In this document: in pieces, positions 31,135 to 43,824 of the stretch
Position numbering within the stretch: the stretch's first letter is position 1
How the letters are laid out: the number at the start of each line of letters is the position of its first letter
Assembly: GCF_000696575.1 (NCBI RefSeq)
Contig: NZ_JMSQ01000026.1
Location: 124,001-188,000 of the forward strand
From: Siccibacter colletis
Lineage (GTDB): Bacteria; Pseudomonadota; Gammaproteobacteria; Enterobacterales; Enterobacteriaceae
Length of the DNA: 64,000 bases
Direction: 5' to 3'
Translations under genes and position numbers: made by a program
The notes under the pieces: model-generated
Told to the model about the DNA's origin: nothing
Seen by the model: only the letters and a program-made list of their open reading frames with translations
The model's database searches: none

Positions 31135-31219
31135 TCCAGGCCTTCAGAGTGGTGCGCAGCGGGCGCGGGAAGGTTTTTTACTAGTGTAAAAAGCAGGGGC
31201 TTAAGAAAAAAGTAACAGA

Positions 31220-31252
31220 TGGCGCTGAAAAAACGATAACAGTTCAGCGCCA
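31220..31252 (-). terminator. Possible terminator of maa
   Basis: Perfect 10-bp stem TGGCGCTGAA / TTCAGCGCCA with a 13-base loop, 15 bases after the maa stop on the bottom strand. The T run comes only after a 9-base interval. Confidence 0.45.
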
Positions 31253-31266
31253 GCGAGCATGACAGT

Positions 31267-31818
31267 TTACAGGGTTTTGATGATGCGTGCCGGGTTGCCG
31301 CCTACCACGCAGTTATCCGGTACGTCTTTGGTGACTACCGCGCCGGAAGCGATGACCACGTTATGACCAATCGTTACGCCAGGATTGATGATAGCGCGCC
31401 CGCCGATCCAGGCGTTATCGCCGATAGTAACCGGCTTGCCGTATTCCACACCGCTGTTGCGCTCGGTGGCGTCCAGCGGGTGAGTCGCGGTATAGATATG
31501 CACGCCAGGCGCCATCATGCAGTTCTTGCCGATATGCACCGGACAGACATCAAGGATCACGCAGTCGAAGTTGGCGTAAAAATTATGACCGAGAAAAATG
31601 TTATAGCCGTAATCACAGCGGAAGGTTGGCTCGATATAAACTTTATCGCACCCGCCCAGTAAATCCTGTAGCAGCGCCTTACGCGTGGCGGTTTCATCCG
31701 GCGCGGTATGGTTATAGCGATGTACCAGATGCCGGGCGCGAATACGATCTTCGCGCAGCGTCGGGTCACCCGGATCGTAAAACTCGCCAGCAATCATTTT
31801 ACGCTTTTCTTCGCTCAT
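31267..31818 (-). CDS. maa: Maltose O-acetyltransferase Maa
   Basis: 183-residue left-handed beta-helix acetyltransferase (E. coli 183 aa). Hexapeptide repeats run through the C-terminal two thirds; the catalytic His is in [18 protein letters not shown], and [17 protein letters not shown] forms the acetyl-CoA face. It transfers acetyl groups from acetyl-CoA to maltose and glucose, and is a paralogue of LacA. Start after AGGAGAGCAGGA. Confidence 0.94.
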   Translation of the reverse strand: MSEEKRKMIAGEFYDPGDPTLREDRIRARHLVHRYNHTAPDETATRKALLQDLLGGCDKVYIEPTFRCDYGYNIFLGHNFYANFDCVILDVCPVHIGKNCMMAPGVHIYTATHPLDATERNSGVEYGKPVTIGDNAWIGGRAIINPGVTIGHNVVIASGAVVTKDVPDNCVVGGNPARIIKTL

Positions 31819-31853
31819 TCCTGCTCTCCTTATTAACGACTGGCAACAAGGTA

Positions 31854-32021
31854 ATGCAGCATCAGCAAAAAGAAAACGCCTGTCTGGCGGCTTTGCGCGG
31901 CGCGCAGCAAATTGCAGATAAAACGCAGCGTAAAGGGCGCGCCATGTTAATGGAACGAGTCAGGCCGCAGGCAGAGGTGAGGGGACGCTCAACATTAACA
32001 TGGCTTCAGGACAGCAGGTGA
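31854..32021 (+). CDS. Possible small protein, 55 residues
   Basis: ATG preceded by CAAGG, five bases away; the reading frame gives a basic 55-residue peptide ([16 protein letters not shown]…). It fills most of the 233-base gap between maa and hha, on the opposite strand to both. No family was recognised. It may be only a chance frame in GC-rich DNA. Confidence 0.25.
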   Translation: MQHQQKENACLAALRGAQQIADKTQRKGRAMLMERVRPQAEVRGRSTLTWLQDSR

Positions 32022-32051
32022 CGGGCAGGATTCACATTTAAATACGCTGGA

Positions 32052-32270
32052 TTAACGAACAAATTTCCACACGGAGGCCGGAATTTTATCATACAGCTTA
32101 TTCATGGTCAGTTCCGCGAGGCGATGATCGGCCGCGGAATAAAAGACGGTCAATTCGTTATCGGGTAATTCGTATTTATTTTTTTCGATTACACGTTCCA
32201 GGGTGTCAATAGACTGACAGCGACGTAAGCGCATCAGATAATCAATTTTAGTTAATGGCTTTGTGGACAT
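32052..32270 (-). CDS. hha: Haemolysin expression modulator Hha
   Basis: 72 residues, almost identical to E. coli Hha ([28 protein letters not shown]). It pairs with H-NS and StpA to silence AT-rich horizontally acquired genes. The Cys in RRCQS is the residue oxidised in the Hha-TomB antitoxin reaction. Second gene of the tomB-hha pair. Confidence 0.97.
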   Translation of the reverse strand: MSTKPLTKIDYLMRLRRCQSIDTLERVIEKNKYELPDNELTVFYSAADHRLAELTMNKLYDKIPASVWKFVR

Positions 32271-32298
32271 TTTTTCACCTTAAGTGATTGTAGTAGTT

Positions 32299-32673
32299 TT
32301 AAAATGACAGACTAACCGGGTTTGCCCGACTCACATTGAGAAAACAACGAAACAGACGATTGCCCGACTTACGCCACTTCTGCAAGTCCTGTGCATTTAT
32401 GCCGTAGTTACTGAACAACATGAAGGTGTCGTCCAGGTATTCATCTATTTGCTCAATCAGAATATTGTCTTCATCATGCTTAATTTTGTAATTAAGTGCG
32501 AAGGTAGCTATGTGTTCGATCAATTCATTCAGCTGGAGGTTAATCGCTGATGTAGGATCGTTAACCCAACCATGGTGGCTTTCATCAAGGTTAGCAAGGC
32601 AGTCATGATACAAAGTTTCGCAGAGAAATTTAAGCTGCGCTATATCATGCCTCTTTGGTGAGTATTCGTCCAT
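32299..32673 (-). CDS. tomB: Hha antidote and biofilm regulator TomB
   Basis: 124 residues, equal to E. coli TomB (YbaJ). Acidic four-helix protein (KHDEDNILIEQIDEYLDDTFMLF in part) that oxidises Hha in an oxygen-dependent manner and counteracts its toxicity. Co-directional with hha, 28 bases apart; transcribed from the AT-rich region 32674-33132. Confidence 0.95.
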   Translation of the reverse strand: MDEYSPKRHDIAQLKFLCETLYHDCLANLDESHHGWVNDPTSAINLQLNELIEHIATFALNYKIKHDEDNILIEQIDEYLDDTFMLFSNYGINAQDLQKWRKSGNRLFRCFLNVSRANPVSLSF

Positions 32674-33132
32674 ACGCTTCCCCCTTTTTCGTAAAAAAAT
32701 TTGATTACACAGGTGCGCAACAGGGGTAATAACTGTTTCTATATGGCCACGCCGGCGTCTTGCCGTGTCTCATTAACTATAAATCACGCTTAAGGATTTT
32801 TCCTTCTGCTATTACGAAAAATTACATTTCGTTCGTAAGGATGATGAACGCTGCCTTAATAAGACTTACGGATGATTTGCCATTGTCTGCTGCGGTTAAA
32901 AGGGCGCTGACAGTAAGATAAGTGGTTCATTCAGTAGTGTATTATCTTAAATCCTCCACTAATAATATAAGCCGCTACGGTGCAGGGTTATTTGTAAGAT
33001 TACTCTGAATTAGATTTCACCAATTGTATTAATATCTTTCACGCTATTTTTCTGCGGGTAATGATCCCGATAAATAGTAATTAATTTTTCCCGTCCGGAC
33101 GTGACGCATTTAGATTATGGCGCGCAACCAAT
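32674..33132. other. AT-rich intergenic region between tomB and acrB
   Basis: About 460 bases without a supported gene, clearly more AT-rich than its surroundings, the type of DNA bound by H-NS/Hha. It must hold the tomB-hha promoter on the bottom strand. A 7-bp inverted repeat TTACGAA-N13-TTCGTAA is at 32812-32838. No other clear site was seen. Confidence 0.6.
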
Positions 33133-33159
33133 AAAAAAGGCCGCGTTACGCGGCCTTTT
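33133..33159 (-). terminator. Terminator of acrAB
   Basis: Stem GGCCGCG / CGCGGCC around TTA, with A6 on the left (T6 for the bottom strand) and TTTT on the right. Fifteen bases after the acrB stop. Confidence 0.9.
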
Positions 33160-33174
33160 GAGGAAAGATGGGAA

Positions 33175-36327
<3,153 letters not shown>

Positions 36328-36346
36328 TTAACGGCTCCTGTTTGAG

Positions 36347-37540
36347 TTAAGACTGAGGTTGTTCTGACTGACCATTGGCCGCAGCCTGCTCTTTCTTGTC
36401 AGCCGTGACTTCCTGCGCTTTAACCTGGGCGCCCGGTCTTACTTTTTGCAAGCCGGAAACGATCACGCGATCGCCTTCTTTCAAGCCATCCGTTACCAGC
36501 CACTTGTCGCCGATCGCCTGTTCAGCGGTAATCTGGCGCACTTCGACCTTATCGCCTTCGCCAATTACCATTGCACTGGCATCACCACGCGGTGTGCGGG
36601 TCACGCCCTGCTGCGGAACCAGAATCGCATTCGGACGAGTGCCTTCTTCCAGTTTGGCGCGAACAAACATGCCAGGCAGCAGCGTCATGTCCGGGTTCGG
36701 GAAGATAGCGCGCAGCGTGATAGACCCGGTGGTCTGGTCAACGCTGACGTCGGAGAACTCAAGGGTACCGGTCTGCGGATATTTATTGCCGTCGTTAGTC
36801 ACCAGCTCCACTTTCGCTTTGCCGCCTTCCTGCTTCAGCGAGCCGTTAGCCAGCTCCTGTTTCAGGCGCAGAAAATCGTTGCTGGACTGGGTAACGTCAA
36901 CATAGATAGGGTCGAGCTGTTGCACCGTGGCGAGGGCGTTGGTCTGTCCGCTGGTCACCAGTGCCCCTTCGGTCACGGCAGATTTACCGATGCGGCCGCT
37001 GATAGGGGAGGTGACTTTGGTGTACGCCAGGTTGATGCGCGCGGTTTCGACCGCCGCTTTAGCCGCGACGACCGCAGCGCTGGTCTGCTGCGCCTGCGCC
37101 TGGGCGTCATCGTAATCCTGCTGGCTGATGTACTGAGTACCCAGCAGTTTCTTGTAACGATTCAGCGTGACCTGAGCGATGTTAGCCTGGGCCTGAGCCT
37201 GCGCCAGATCGCCTTTGGCGCTTTCGTAAGATGCCTGATAGGTTGCCGGATCAATCTGGTACAGCGAGACACCCGCTTCCACATCACTGCCTTCGGTAAA
37301 GTTACGCTTCAGGATGATGCCGCTTACCTGCGGGCGTACTTCTGCCACGCGGAACGCGTTAGTACGGCCTGGAAGCTCAGTTGTGATTTGAAGTGGCTCG
37401 CTTTTCAGCGTCACAATGCCAACTTCCGGCACTTGCGCACCCTGTTGCTGAGCCTGTTGATCGTCACATCCTGTAAGCGCTAAGCCGCCGGAGAGCATCA
37501 GAACGACCGCCAGAGGCGAAAATCCTCTGTTTTTGTTCAT
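36347..37540 (-). CDS. acrA: Periplasmic adaptor AcrA
   Basis: 397 residues as in E. coli. Signal peptide with lipobox LTGC and lipidated Cys25; then barrel-sandwich (lipoyl) halves, alpha-hairpin (Gln/Ala-rich AQAQANIAQVTLNRYKKLL) and a membrane-proximal domain. It links AcrB to TolC. The frame is open to 37567, but ATG 37540 (MNKNRGFSPLAVVLM) is the family start. The AcrR operator is 92 bases upstream. Confidence 0.98.
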   Translation of the reverse strand: MNKNRGFSPLAVVLMLSGGLALTGCDDQQAQQQGAQVPEVGIVTLKSEPLQITTELPGRTNAFRVAEVRPQVSGIILKRNFTEGSDVEAGVSLYQIDPATYQASYESAKGDLAQAQAQANIAQVTLNRYKKLLGTQYISQQDYDDAQAQAQQTSAAVVAAKAAVETARINLAYTKVTSPISGRIGKSAVTEGALVTSGQTNALATVQQLDPIYVDVTQSSNDFLRLKQELANGSLKQEGGKAKVELVTNDGNKYPQTGTLEFSDVSVDQTTGSITLRAIFPNPDMTLLPGMFVRAKLEEGTRPNAILVPQQGVTRTPRGDASAMVIGEGDKVEVRQITAEQAIGDKWLVTDGLKEGDRVIVSGLQKVRPGAQVKAQEVTADKKEQAAANGQSEQPQS

Positions 37541-37631
37541 ATCAAAACCTCGAGTGTCCGATTCCAAAATTGATCAATGGATCAAAAGTCCATAAACCCA
37601 TTGCTGTGTTTATATTATCGTCATGCTATGG

Positions 37632-37655
37632 TACATACATTCACAAATGTATGTA
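37632..37655. promoter_or_regulatory. AcrR operator between acrA and acrR
   Basis: 24-bp inverted repeat with arms TACATACATT and AATGTATGTA, identical to the AcrR site of E. coli read on the bottom strand. It covers the divergent promoters of acrAB and acrR. Confidence 0.95.
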
Positions 37656-37682
37656 AATCTAACCCTGTAACTTCACCCACAT

Positions 37683-38348
37683 ATGGCACGAAAAACCAAA
37701 CAACAGGCGCTTGAGACGCGGCAGCACATTCTTGATGTTGCGCTGCGCTTGTTTTCTCAGCAGGGCGTATCCGCGACATCGCTCGCGGAAATAGCGCAGG
37801 CGGCAGGGGTGACGCGCGGCGCTATCTACTGGCATTTCAAGAATAAGTCGGATTTGTTCAGCGAAATCTGGGCGCTTTCAGAGTCCAGTATCAGTGATTT
37901 AGAAATTGAGTATCGGGCAAAATTTCCTGACGATCCACTGTCAGTGTTACGTGAATTACTAATTTACGTACTGGAAGCAACGGCAGCCGAGGAGCGCCGT
38001 CGTCTGATGATGGAAATCATTTTCCATAAGTGTGAGTTTGTTGGCGAAATGGCGGTAGCCCAGCAGGCGCAGCGAAATCTGTGCGTGGCGAGTAACGAGC
38101 GCATTGAACAGACCCTGAACGACTGTATTGAGGCCGGAATGCTGCCGGCGAAACTGCAAACGCGTCGCGCGGCGATCCTGATGCGCAGCTATATCTCCGG
38201 CATTATGGAAAACTGGCTGTTTGCCCCGGAAACCTATGACCTGAAGCGCGAAGCGCGTGAATTTGTTGATATTCTGATTGAGATGTACCAGCTGTGTCCG
38301 TCGCTGCAGCGCCCCTTTGATGAGCACGACGCTGCTCCGGAGCCATAA
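37683..38348 (+). CDS. acrR: TetR-family repressor AcrR
   Basis: 221 residues (E. coli 215). N-terminal HTH with [27 protein letters not shown] read in parts, and a C-terminal drug-binding domain. It represses acrAB and itself; many drugs and bile salts relieve it. No frameshift or stop is present, so the repressor appears functional. Confidence 0.96.
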   Translation: MARKTKQQALETRQHILDVALRLFSQQGVSATSLAEIAQAAGVTRGAIYWHFKNKSDLFSEIWALSESSISDLEIEYRAKFPDDPLSVLRELLIYVLEATAAEERRRLMMEIIFHKCEFVGEMAVAQQAQRNLCVASNERIEQTLNDCIEAGMLPAKLQTRRAAILMRSYISGIMENWLFAPETYDLKREAREFVDILIEMYQLCPSLQRPFDEHDAAPEP

Positions 38349-38459
38349 GGGATTTTTCCGCAATACCGGGTGAGCCGCTATTCTGCTTTCCAGCGCCATG
38401 TTATTCTGCGCCACTCTAACGATCCCTGTCCTCAGTAGCCTGGCAATCCATACACAACT

Positions 38460-41400
38460 ATGCAGCATATGACTCTTATCCGGCACGCCGCTCTGGCGTT
38501 TGTCTTTGCCCTCTTTGTCGCCCTGCTCGGCGCGCCTGCCAGCGCGGTGGCAGCCGCAAACAGCGATCTTCCTTCCCGCAGCGAGGTGCAAAACCAGCTC
38601 GATACGCTGAATAAGCAAAAGAGCCTGAGCGGGGAAGAGAAGCTAACCCAGCAGGATCTGACCGAGACCCTGGAAGCCCTGGAAAAAATCGAGCGCGTAA
38701 AGCAGGAAACCGAGCAGCTGCGGGTGCGGGTCGCCCAGGCGCCGGCGAAGATGGCGAAGGCCACCGCAGATCTTAACGAGCTCAGCAACCGCGACAGCGA
38801 TGACGTTACGGTTCAGAGTTATAACGCCATGCGCCTGCACGATCTCGAACAGCGCGTGGCTTCGGTGCTGGACAAACTGCAAACCGCCCAGAGCGAGCTT
38901 TCTACGCTCAACAGCCAGCTGGTGTCGCTCCAGACCCAGCCGGAGCGCGTGCAGAACACCATGTTTAACGTCTCCCAGCAGCTGCAGACCATTCGTAATC
39001 GCCTCAACGGCACCGGGCCTGGCGAGCAGGCGCTGCGTCCAAGCCAGCAGACGCTACTGATGGTGCAGCAGGTGCTGCTTAATGCCCAGCTGGATCAGCA
39101 GCGCAAGAGCCTTGAAGGCAACACCGTGCTGCAGGACAGCCTGCAGAAGCAGCGCGATTATGTGGTAGCGAACATCAATCAGCTTGAGCATCAGATTCAG
39201 CTGCTGCAAACCGCGGTGAGTAACAAGCGTCTGACGCTGACCGAGAAAACAGCCCAGGAAGCGCTCTCCCCGGATGATGCCTCGCGCATCCAGAACAACC
39301 CGCTGGTGCGCCAGGAGCTGGATCTCAACCACCAGCTCAGTGAGCGCCTGATTGCCGCCACGCAGAGCGGTAACGCGCTGGTTGAGCGCAATATCAAAGT
39401 GAAGAACTGGCTCGACCGGGCGCTGCAGTCCGAGCGCAACCTGAAAGAGCAGATTGCGGTGCTGAAAGGCAGCCTGCTGCTGTCGCGTATTCTCTATCAG
39501 CAGCAGCAGACGCTGCCGTCGGCGGACGAGCTGGAGGATATGACCAATCGCATCGCCGATTTGCGTCTGGAGCAGTTTGAAATCAACCAGCAGCGTGATG
39601 AGCTGTTCCAGGGCGATACCTGGGTGGCGAAGCTGGAAGAGGGTCATCAGGGCGAGGTCAACAGCGAAGTGCATGATGCGCTGCTGGAAGTGATCGACAT
39701 GCGTCGCGCGCTGCTCGATCAGCTCAACAAACAGCTGGGCAACCAGCTGATGATGGCCATCAACCTGCAGATTAACCAGCAGCAGCTGATGAGCGTCAGT
39801 AAAAGTCTTGAAGAGATCCTGACCCAGCAGATCTTCTGGGTAAACAGCAACAAGCCGATGGACTGGGAGTGGATCAAAGCCTTCCCCGGTGCGCTGCATG
39901 ACCAGATCAAAGCGATGAAGTTCACGGTGAACTGGGATAAAGCCTGGCCGGCGGTGGCGCTGGCGCTGCTGGCCGGTTTGCCGCTGGTGCTGCTGGCCGG
40001 ACTTATTCGCTGGCGCTTTGGCTGGATGCGTCAGTATCTGGCGCGCCTGGCCTCTGAGGTCGGGCAGCTGCGTAACGACAGCCAGCTTCACACGCCGAAA
40101 GCTATCCTGATAAACCTGATCCTCGCGCTGCCGGTGTGTCTGATTATTCTCGCGGTCGGCCTGATCCTGCACGTGATGCAGCTGAGCGTCAGCGAACTGC
40201 TGTGGGCGTTCAGCAAAGAGCTGGCGCTGTTCTGGCTGGTATTCGGCCTGTGCTGGCGCGTGCTGGAAAAAGACGGCGTGGCGGTGAACCACTTCAATAT
40301 GCCTGTTCAGATCACCAGCCACTGGCGGCGACAGATTGTGCGCATCAGCCTGGCGCTGCTCCCGCTGCTGTTCTGGTCGGTGGTGGCCGAGCTGTCGCCG
40401 CTGCACCTGATGGATGACGTGGTCGGCCAGTCGATGATCTTCATCAACCTGCTGGTGATCGCCGCGCTGGTCTGGCCGATGTGCCGGGAGAGCTGGCATG
40501 ACAAGGAGTCGCACACCATGCGCCTTGTCACTATCACCATTCTCTCGATTGTGCCGGTGGCGCTGCTGGTGCTGACCGCCAGCGGCTACTTCTATACCAC
40601 TCTGCGCCTGTCGGGCCGCTGGATTGACACCGTGTATCTGGTGATCGTCTGGAACCTGCTGTACCAGACGGTACTGCGCGGGCTGAGCGTGGCGGCGCGC
40701 CGCATCGCTTATCGCCGTGCGGTGTCCCGACGTCAGAATCAGGTAAAAGAGGGAGCGGAAGGGGCCGAGCCGGTACAGGAGCCGCCGCTGGCGCTGGATC
40801 AGATCAACCAGCAGACCCTGCGACTGACCACCCTGTTGATGTTCGCGCTGTTTGGCGTAGTGTTCTGGGCGATCTGGTCCGATTTAATCACCGTCTTCTC
40901 CTATCTCGACAGCGTGGTGCTGTGGCACTACAACGGCACCGAAGCCGGTGCGGCGGTGGTGAAAAACGTGACGATGGGCAGCCTGCTGTTCGCGCTGGTG
41001 GCCTTTACCGTCGCCTGGGCGCTGATCCGTAACCTGCCGGGCCTGCTGGAAGTGCTGGTGCTGTCGCGCCTGAAGATGCGTCAGGGGGCGTCCTACGCCA
41101 TCACCACCATTCTTAACTACGTGATTATTGCTGCCGGGGCGATGACAGTGTTCGCCTCGCTCGGCGTGTCGTGGGACAAACTGCAGTGGCTGGCCGCCGC
41201 GCTGTCGGTCGGTCTGGGCTTCGGCCTGCAGGAAATCTTCGGGAACTTCGTCTCCGGCCTGATCATTCTGTTCGAGCGCCCGGTGCGTATCGGCGATACC
41301 GTGACCATCGGCACTTTCTCAGGCACGGTCAGCAAGATCCGCATTCGCGCCACCACCATTACTGACTTCGATCGCAAAGAGGTGATTATCCCGAACAAAG

Positions 41401-41813
41401 CCTTCGTCACCGAACGCCTGATCAACTGGTCGCTGTCGGATACCATCACCCGCGTGGTGATCCGGATTGGTGTGGCTTACGGTTCGGATCTGGATAAGGT
41501 GAAGGCGATCCTGCTGCAGGCGGCGATGGAGCACCCGAAAGTGATGCACGATCCTGAGCCGGCAGTGTTCTTCACCACCTTCGGGCCGAGTACGCTGGAT
41601 CACGAGCTGCGCCTCTATGTGCGCGAGCTGCGCGACCGCAGCTTCACCGTGGATGAGCTGAACCGCGCCATCGATCGTTTGTGCCGTGAGAACGGGATCA
41701 ACATCGCTTTCAACCAGCTGGAAGTGCACCTGCGCAATGAGAAAGGCGAGGAGCACACCGAGGTGAAGCGCGATATCAATAAAGGTGAGGGTGACGCCCC
41801 GGCGATCGCCTGA
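38460..41813 (+). CDS. mscK: Potassium-dependent mechanosensitive channel MscK (KefA)
   Basis: 1117 residues (E. coli 1120). Signal peptide to about residue 33, a periplasmic coiled-coil region of about 440 residues rich in Gln/Leu, then eleven membrane helices. The C-terminal MscS-like core includes the pore helix SVGLGFGLQEIFGNFVSG and a beta domain (RPVRIGDTVTIGTFSG). Opens with membrane tension in high potassium. ATG 38460 is the first in frame; MTLIRHAAL four codons later is an alternative start. Confidence 0.95.
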   Translation: MQHMTLIRHAALAFVFALFVALLGAPASAVAAANSDLPSRSEVQNQLDTLNKQKSLSGEEKLTQQDLTETLEALEKIERVKQETEQLRVRVAQAPAKMAKATADLNELSNRDSDDVTVQSYNAMRLHDLEQRVASVLDKLQTAQSELSTLNSQLVSLQTQPERVQNTMFNVSQQLQTIRNRLNGTGPGEQALRPSQQTLLMVQQVLLNAQLDQQRKSLEGNTVLQDSLQKQRDYVVANINQLEHQIQLLQTAVSNKRLTLTEKTAQEALSPDDASRIQNNPLVRQELDLNHQLSERLIAATQSGNALVERNIKVKNWLDRALQSERNLKEQIAVLKGSLLLSRILYQQQQTLPSADELEDMTNRIADLRLEQFEINQQRDELFQGDTWVAKLEEGHQGEVNSEVHDALLEVIDMRRALLDQLNKQLGNQLMMAINLQINQQQLMSVSKSLEEILTQQIFWVNSNKPMDWEWIKAFPGALHDQIKAMKFTVNWDKAWPAVALALLAGLPLVLLAGLIRWRFGWMRQYLARLASEVGQLRNDSQLHTPKAILINLILALPVCLIILAVGLILHVMQLSVSELLWAFSKELALFWLVFGLCWRVLEKDGVAVNHFNMPVQITSHWRRQIVRISLALLPLLFWSVVAELSPLHLMDDVVGQSMIFINLLVIAALVWPMCRESWHDKESHTMRLVTITILSIVPVALLVLTASGYFYTTLRLSGRWIDTVYLVIVWNLLYQTVLRGLSVAARRIAYRRAVSRRQNQVKEGAEGAEPVQEPPLALDQINQQTLRLTTLLMFALFGVVFWAIWSDLITVFSYLDSVVLWHYNGTEAGAAVVKNVTMGSLLFALVAFTVAWALIRNLPGLLEVLVLSRLKMRQGASYAITTILNYVIIAAGAMTVFASLGVSWDKLQWLAAALSVGLGFGLQEIFGNFVSGLIILFERPVRIGDTVTIGTFSGTVSKIRIRATTITDFDRKEVIIPNKAFVTERLINWSLSDTITRVVIRIGVAYGSDLDKVKAILLQAAMEHPKVMHDPEPAVFFTTFGPSTLDHELRLYVRELRDRSFTVDELNRAIDRLCRENGINIAFNQLEVHLRNEKGEEHTEVKRDINKGEGDAPAIA

Positions 41814-41834
41814 CGTCCGGCGGCGTAGCCTTCG

Positions 41835-41990
41835 TTAACCGGAGCGTTGCGCCGCCAGCTTGTTTTCAAAATCGCGCTGGACGATTTCCAGCGCCTTCAG
41901 CACGGTTTCAGGATCTAGCGCATGCTCTTCAAGCAGCATGATCAGATCCACTGCCAGTTTTACGTCATCAGATGCCTGTTCCAGCGACAT
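41835..41990 (-). CDS. rsmS: RsmS (YbaM), small DUF2496 protein
   Basis: 51 codons: starts [17 protein letters not shown] and ends LAAQRSG. Matches E. coli YbaM (53 aa) in sequence and place between mscK and priC. In Pectobacterium the homologue RsmS promotes secondary metabolism. ATG 41990 follows GGAGTAATT. Predicted to be wholly helical. Confidence 0.9.
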   Translation of the reverse strand: MSLEQASDDVKLAVDLIMLLEEHALDPETVLKALEIVQRDFENKLAAQRSG

Positions 41991-42010
41991 AATTACTCCT
42001 CTGTATAAGG

Positions 42011-42538
42011 TTAGCGGCGCAGACGCGTCAACGCGCGCTCAAGGTTCTGGGTGGCATCGCGACAGCGCGCCAGACGCCCTTCGAGAGCATCAATTTCCCG
42101 GTGCAGCAGCTGCTGCTCCACCAGGGTTTCGACCTCTGCGACGCGCAGTTCGCGCTCACGCTTCATCTCAATCAGCCGGCGTTCAAACTCCTGGTGCTCC
42201 AGCAGCTTTTTATGCAGTTTGCCCAGCCCGGTATGGGCGCTGTCATGTGTGCGCAGCTGCCAGCTTGCTGCTTCGCGCTGCAGGGCTTCAATCTGCAGCG
42301 CCACGGTTTGTGCAAGCCACGCCACCTGCTCGGTTTCGTTAGCGGTCGCACATGCGCGCAGCTGAGCGGCGTTGGCATGGATTTCATCAAGGAAATCCTG
42401 CATCCGGCGGCCCGTGGTGCGAAAGCGCTGGCGATCGAAGCGCGGGGTGATGCTGTCGTGCCCGGCAAGCGGCGCAATGCGCTGGTCAAGATCGCTCAGG
42501 CGGGTATCCAGCAGATCCAGGAGCTGGGCGGTTTTCAC
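42011..42538 (-). CDS. priC: Primosomal replication protein PriC
   Basis: 175 residues, the K-12 length. Helical, with conserved RFDRQRF, VAWLAQ, EREASAW-like and [21 protein letters not shown] blocks. It restarts replication at stalled forks by loading DnaB with Rep or by displacing SSB. Start chosen at GTG 42538 (KTAQLLDLL follows), with GGAGAA four bases upstream; the ATG at 42550 has no ribosome site. Sequence is moderately diverged from K-12. Confidence 0.88.
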   Translation of the reverse strand: MKTAQLLDLLDTRLSDLDQRIAPLAGHDSITPRFDRQRFRTTGRRMQDFLDEIHANAAQLRACATANETEQVAWLAQTVALQIEALQREAASWQLRTHDSAHTGLGKLHKKLLEHQEFERRLIEMKRERELRVAEVETLVEQQLLHREIDALEGRLARCRDATQNLERALTRLRR

Positions 42539-42604
42539 ATGGTTCTCCATGAAATCGAGGCGCGCTATGCTAGGATAGCGCGTCATCTCTTTGTGGTCAG
42601 GGCT

Positions 42605-42982
42605 ATGAAACGGACTATTTTACTCATCACAGGCTGGCTTGCGGTAGTGCTGGCGACGCTGGGCGTGGTGCTGCCGTTGCTGCCGACCACGCCTTTTTTA
42701 CTGCTTGCCGCCTGGTGTTTCGCCCAGTCCTCGCCGCGCTTTCACCACTGGCTGCTGTACCGCTCGTGGTTTGGCAGCTACATCCGGCACTGGGAGCAGT
42801 ATCGCGCGATGCCGCCCGGCGCTAAACCCCGTGCCATCGCGGTGATTCTGGTGACCTTCGCCATCTCACTGTGGCTGGTAAAGATCATGTGGGTACGCAT
42901 TCTGTTGCTGGTTATCTTAACCTGCCTGCTGATATTTATGTGGCGAATGCCGGTGATTGACGAAAAACAACAAAAACCGTGA
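42605..42982 (+). CDS. ybaN: DUF454 inner membrane protein YbaN
   Basis: 125 residues as in E. coli. Family motif LPLLPTTPFLLLAAWCFAQSSPRFHHWL between the first two membrane helices; three to four helices in all. Function unknown. ATG 42605 follows a weak GTCAGGG site; the long upstream frame is antisense to priC. Divergent from priC with 66 bases between starts. Confidence 0.93.
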   Translation: MKRTILLITGWLAVVLATLGVVLPLLPTTPFLLLAAWCFAQSSPRFHHWLLYRSWFGSYIRHWEQYRAMPPGAKPRAIAVILVTFAISLWLVKIMWVRILLLVILTCLLIFMWRMPVIDEKQQKP

Positions 42983-43137
42983 AGCCGCACCGCTGGCTGT
43001 TGCAATTGTCCGCCACAGTCAGTAAATTCGAGCGTTTTCGAGTACAGCCGCGCCTGGTCAAAGGATGAGCAATACATCCCGGCCTGTTTTCAGGTGGGCG
43101 CGCTGTGAGTAATACCGTATTTATCAGGCAACTATCC

Positions 43138-43689
43138 ATGACCGCAACTGCGCAGCAGCTTGACTATCTCAAGAACAGTATTAAAAGCATCCACGACTAT
43201 CCGAAGCCGGGTATTCTGTTTCGCGACGTAACCAGCATGCTGGAAGACCCGAAAGCCTACGCGCTCAGCATCGAACTGCTGGTTGAGCGTTATAAAGACG
43301 CGGGCATCACCAAAGTCGTGGGGACCGAAGCGCGTGGTTTCCTGTTTGGCGCGCCGGTTGCGCTTGCCCTCGGCGTCGGCTTCGTGCCGGTGCGTAAGCC
43401 GCGTAAGCTGCCGCGTGAAACTATCGCCGAAAGCTACGAGCTTGAGTACGGCACCGACCAGCTGGAGATCCACATCGATGCCATCCAGCCAGGCGATAAA
43501 GTACTGGTGGTGGACGATCTGCTGGCGACCGGCGGCACCATCGAAGCCACCGTTAAGCTGATCCGCCGCCTCGGTGGCGAAGTGACCGACGCCGCGTTCA
43601 TTATCAATCTGTTTGACCTCGGCGGCGAACAGCGTCTTGAGAAGCAGGGCATCAACTGCTTCAGCCTCGTGCCGTTCCCGGGCCATTGA
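43138..43689 (+). CDS. apt: Adenine phosphoribosyltransferase Apt
   Basis: 183 residues, identical length to E. coli Apt. PRPP-binding motif [13 protein letters not shown] and the EARGFLFG loop are present. Salvages adenine to AMP. ATG 43138 ([15 protein letters not shown]) aligns with K-12; an ATG at 43105 adds 11 residues without support. It is 135 bases before dnaX in the same direction. Confidence 0.97.
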   Translation: MTATAQQLDYLKNSIKSIHDYPKPGILFRDVTSMLEDPKAYALSIELLVERYKDAGITKVVGTEARGFLFGAPVALALGVGFVPVRKPRKLPRETIAESYELEYGTDQLEIHIDAIQPGDKVLVVDDLLATGGTIEATVKLIRRLGGEVTDAAFIINLFDLGGEQRLEKQGINCFSLVPFPGH

Positions 43690-43824
43690 TCCTCCCGGTC
43701 ACCGCGCCGCCAGGCGTTGCGAACCAGACCGGAAGATTGATGACACGCAGCCTCGCCGATCCGGTGGGGCTGTGTTAGCATTACCCCCCTTAGCATCCAC
43801 CCCTTAGCGTTTCAGAGCCTGCCC

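Noticed and set aside
39054..40514. 486-codon open frame antisense to mscK
   Set aside because: Shadow; rich in His, Gln and Arg as expected from reversed Leu/Ala/Gln codons.
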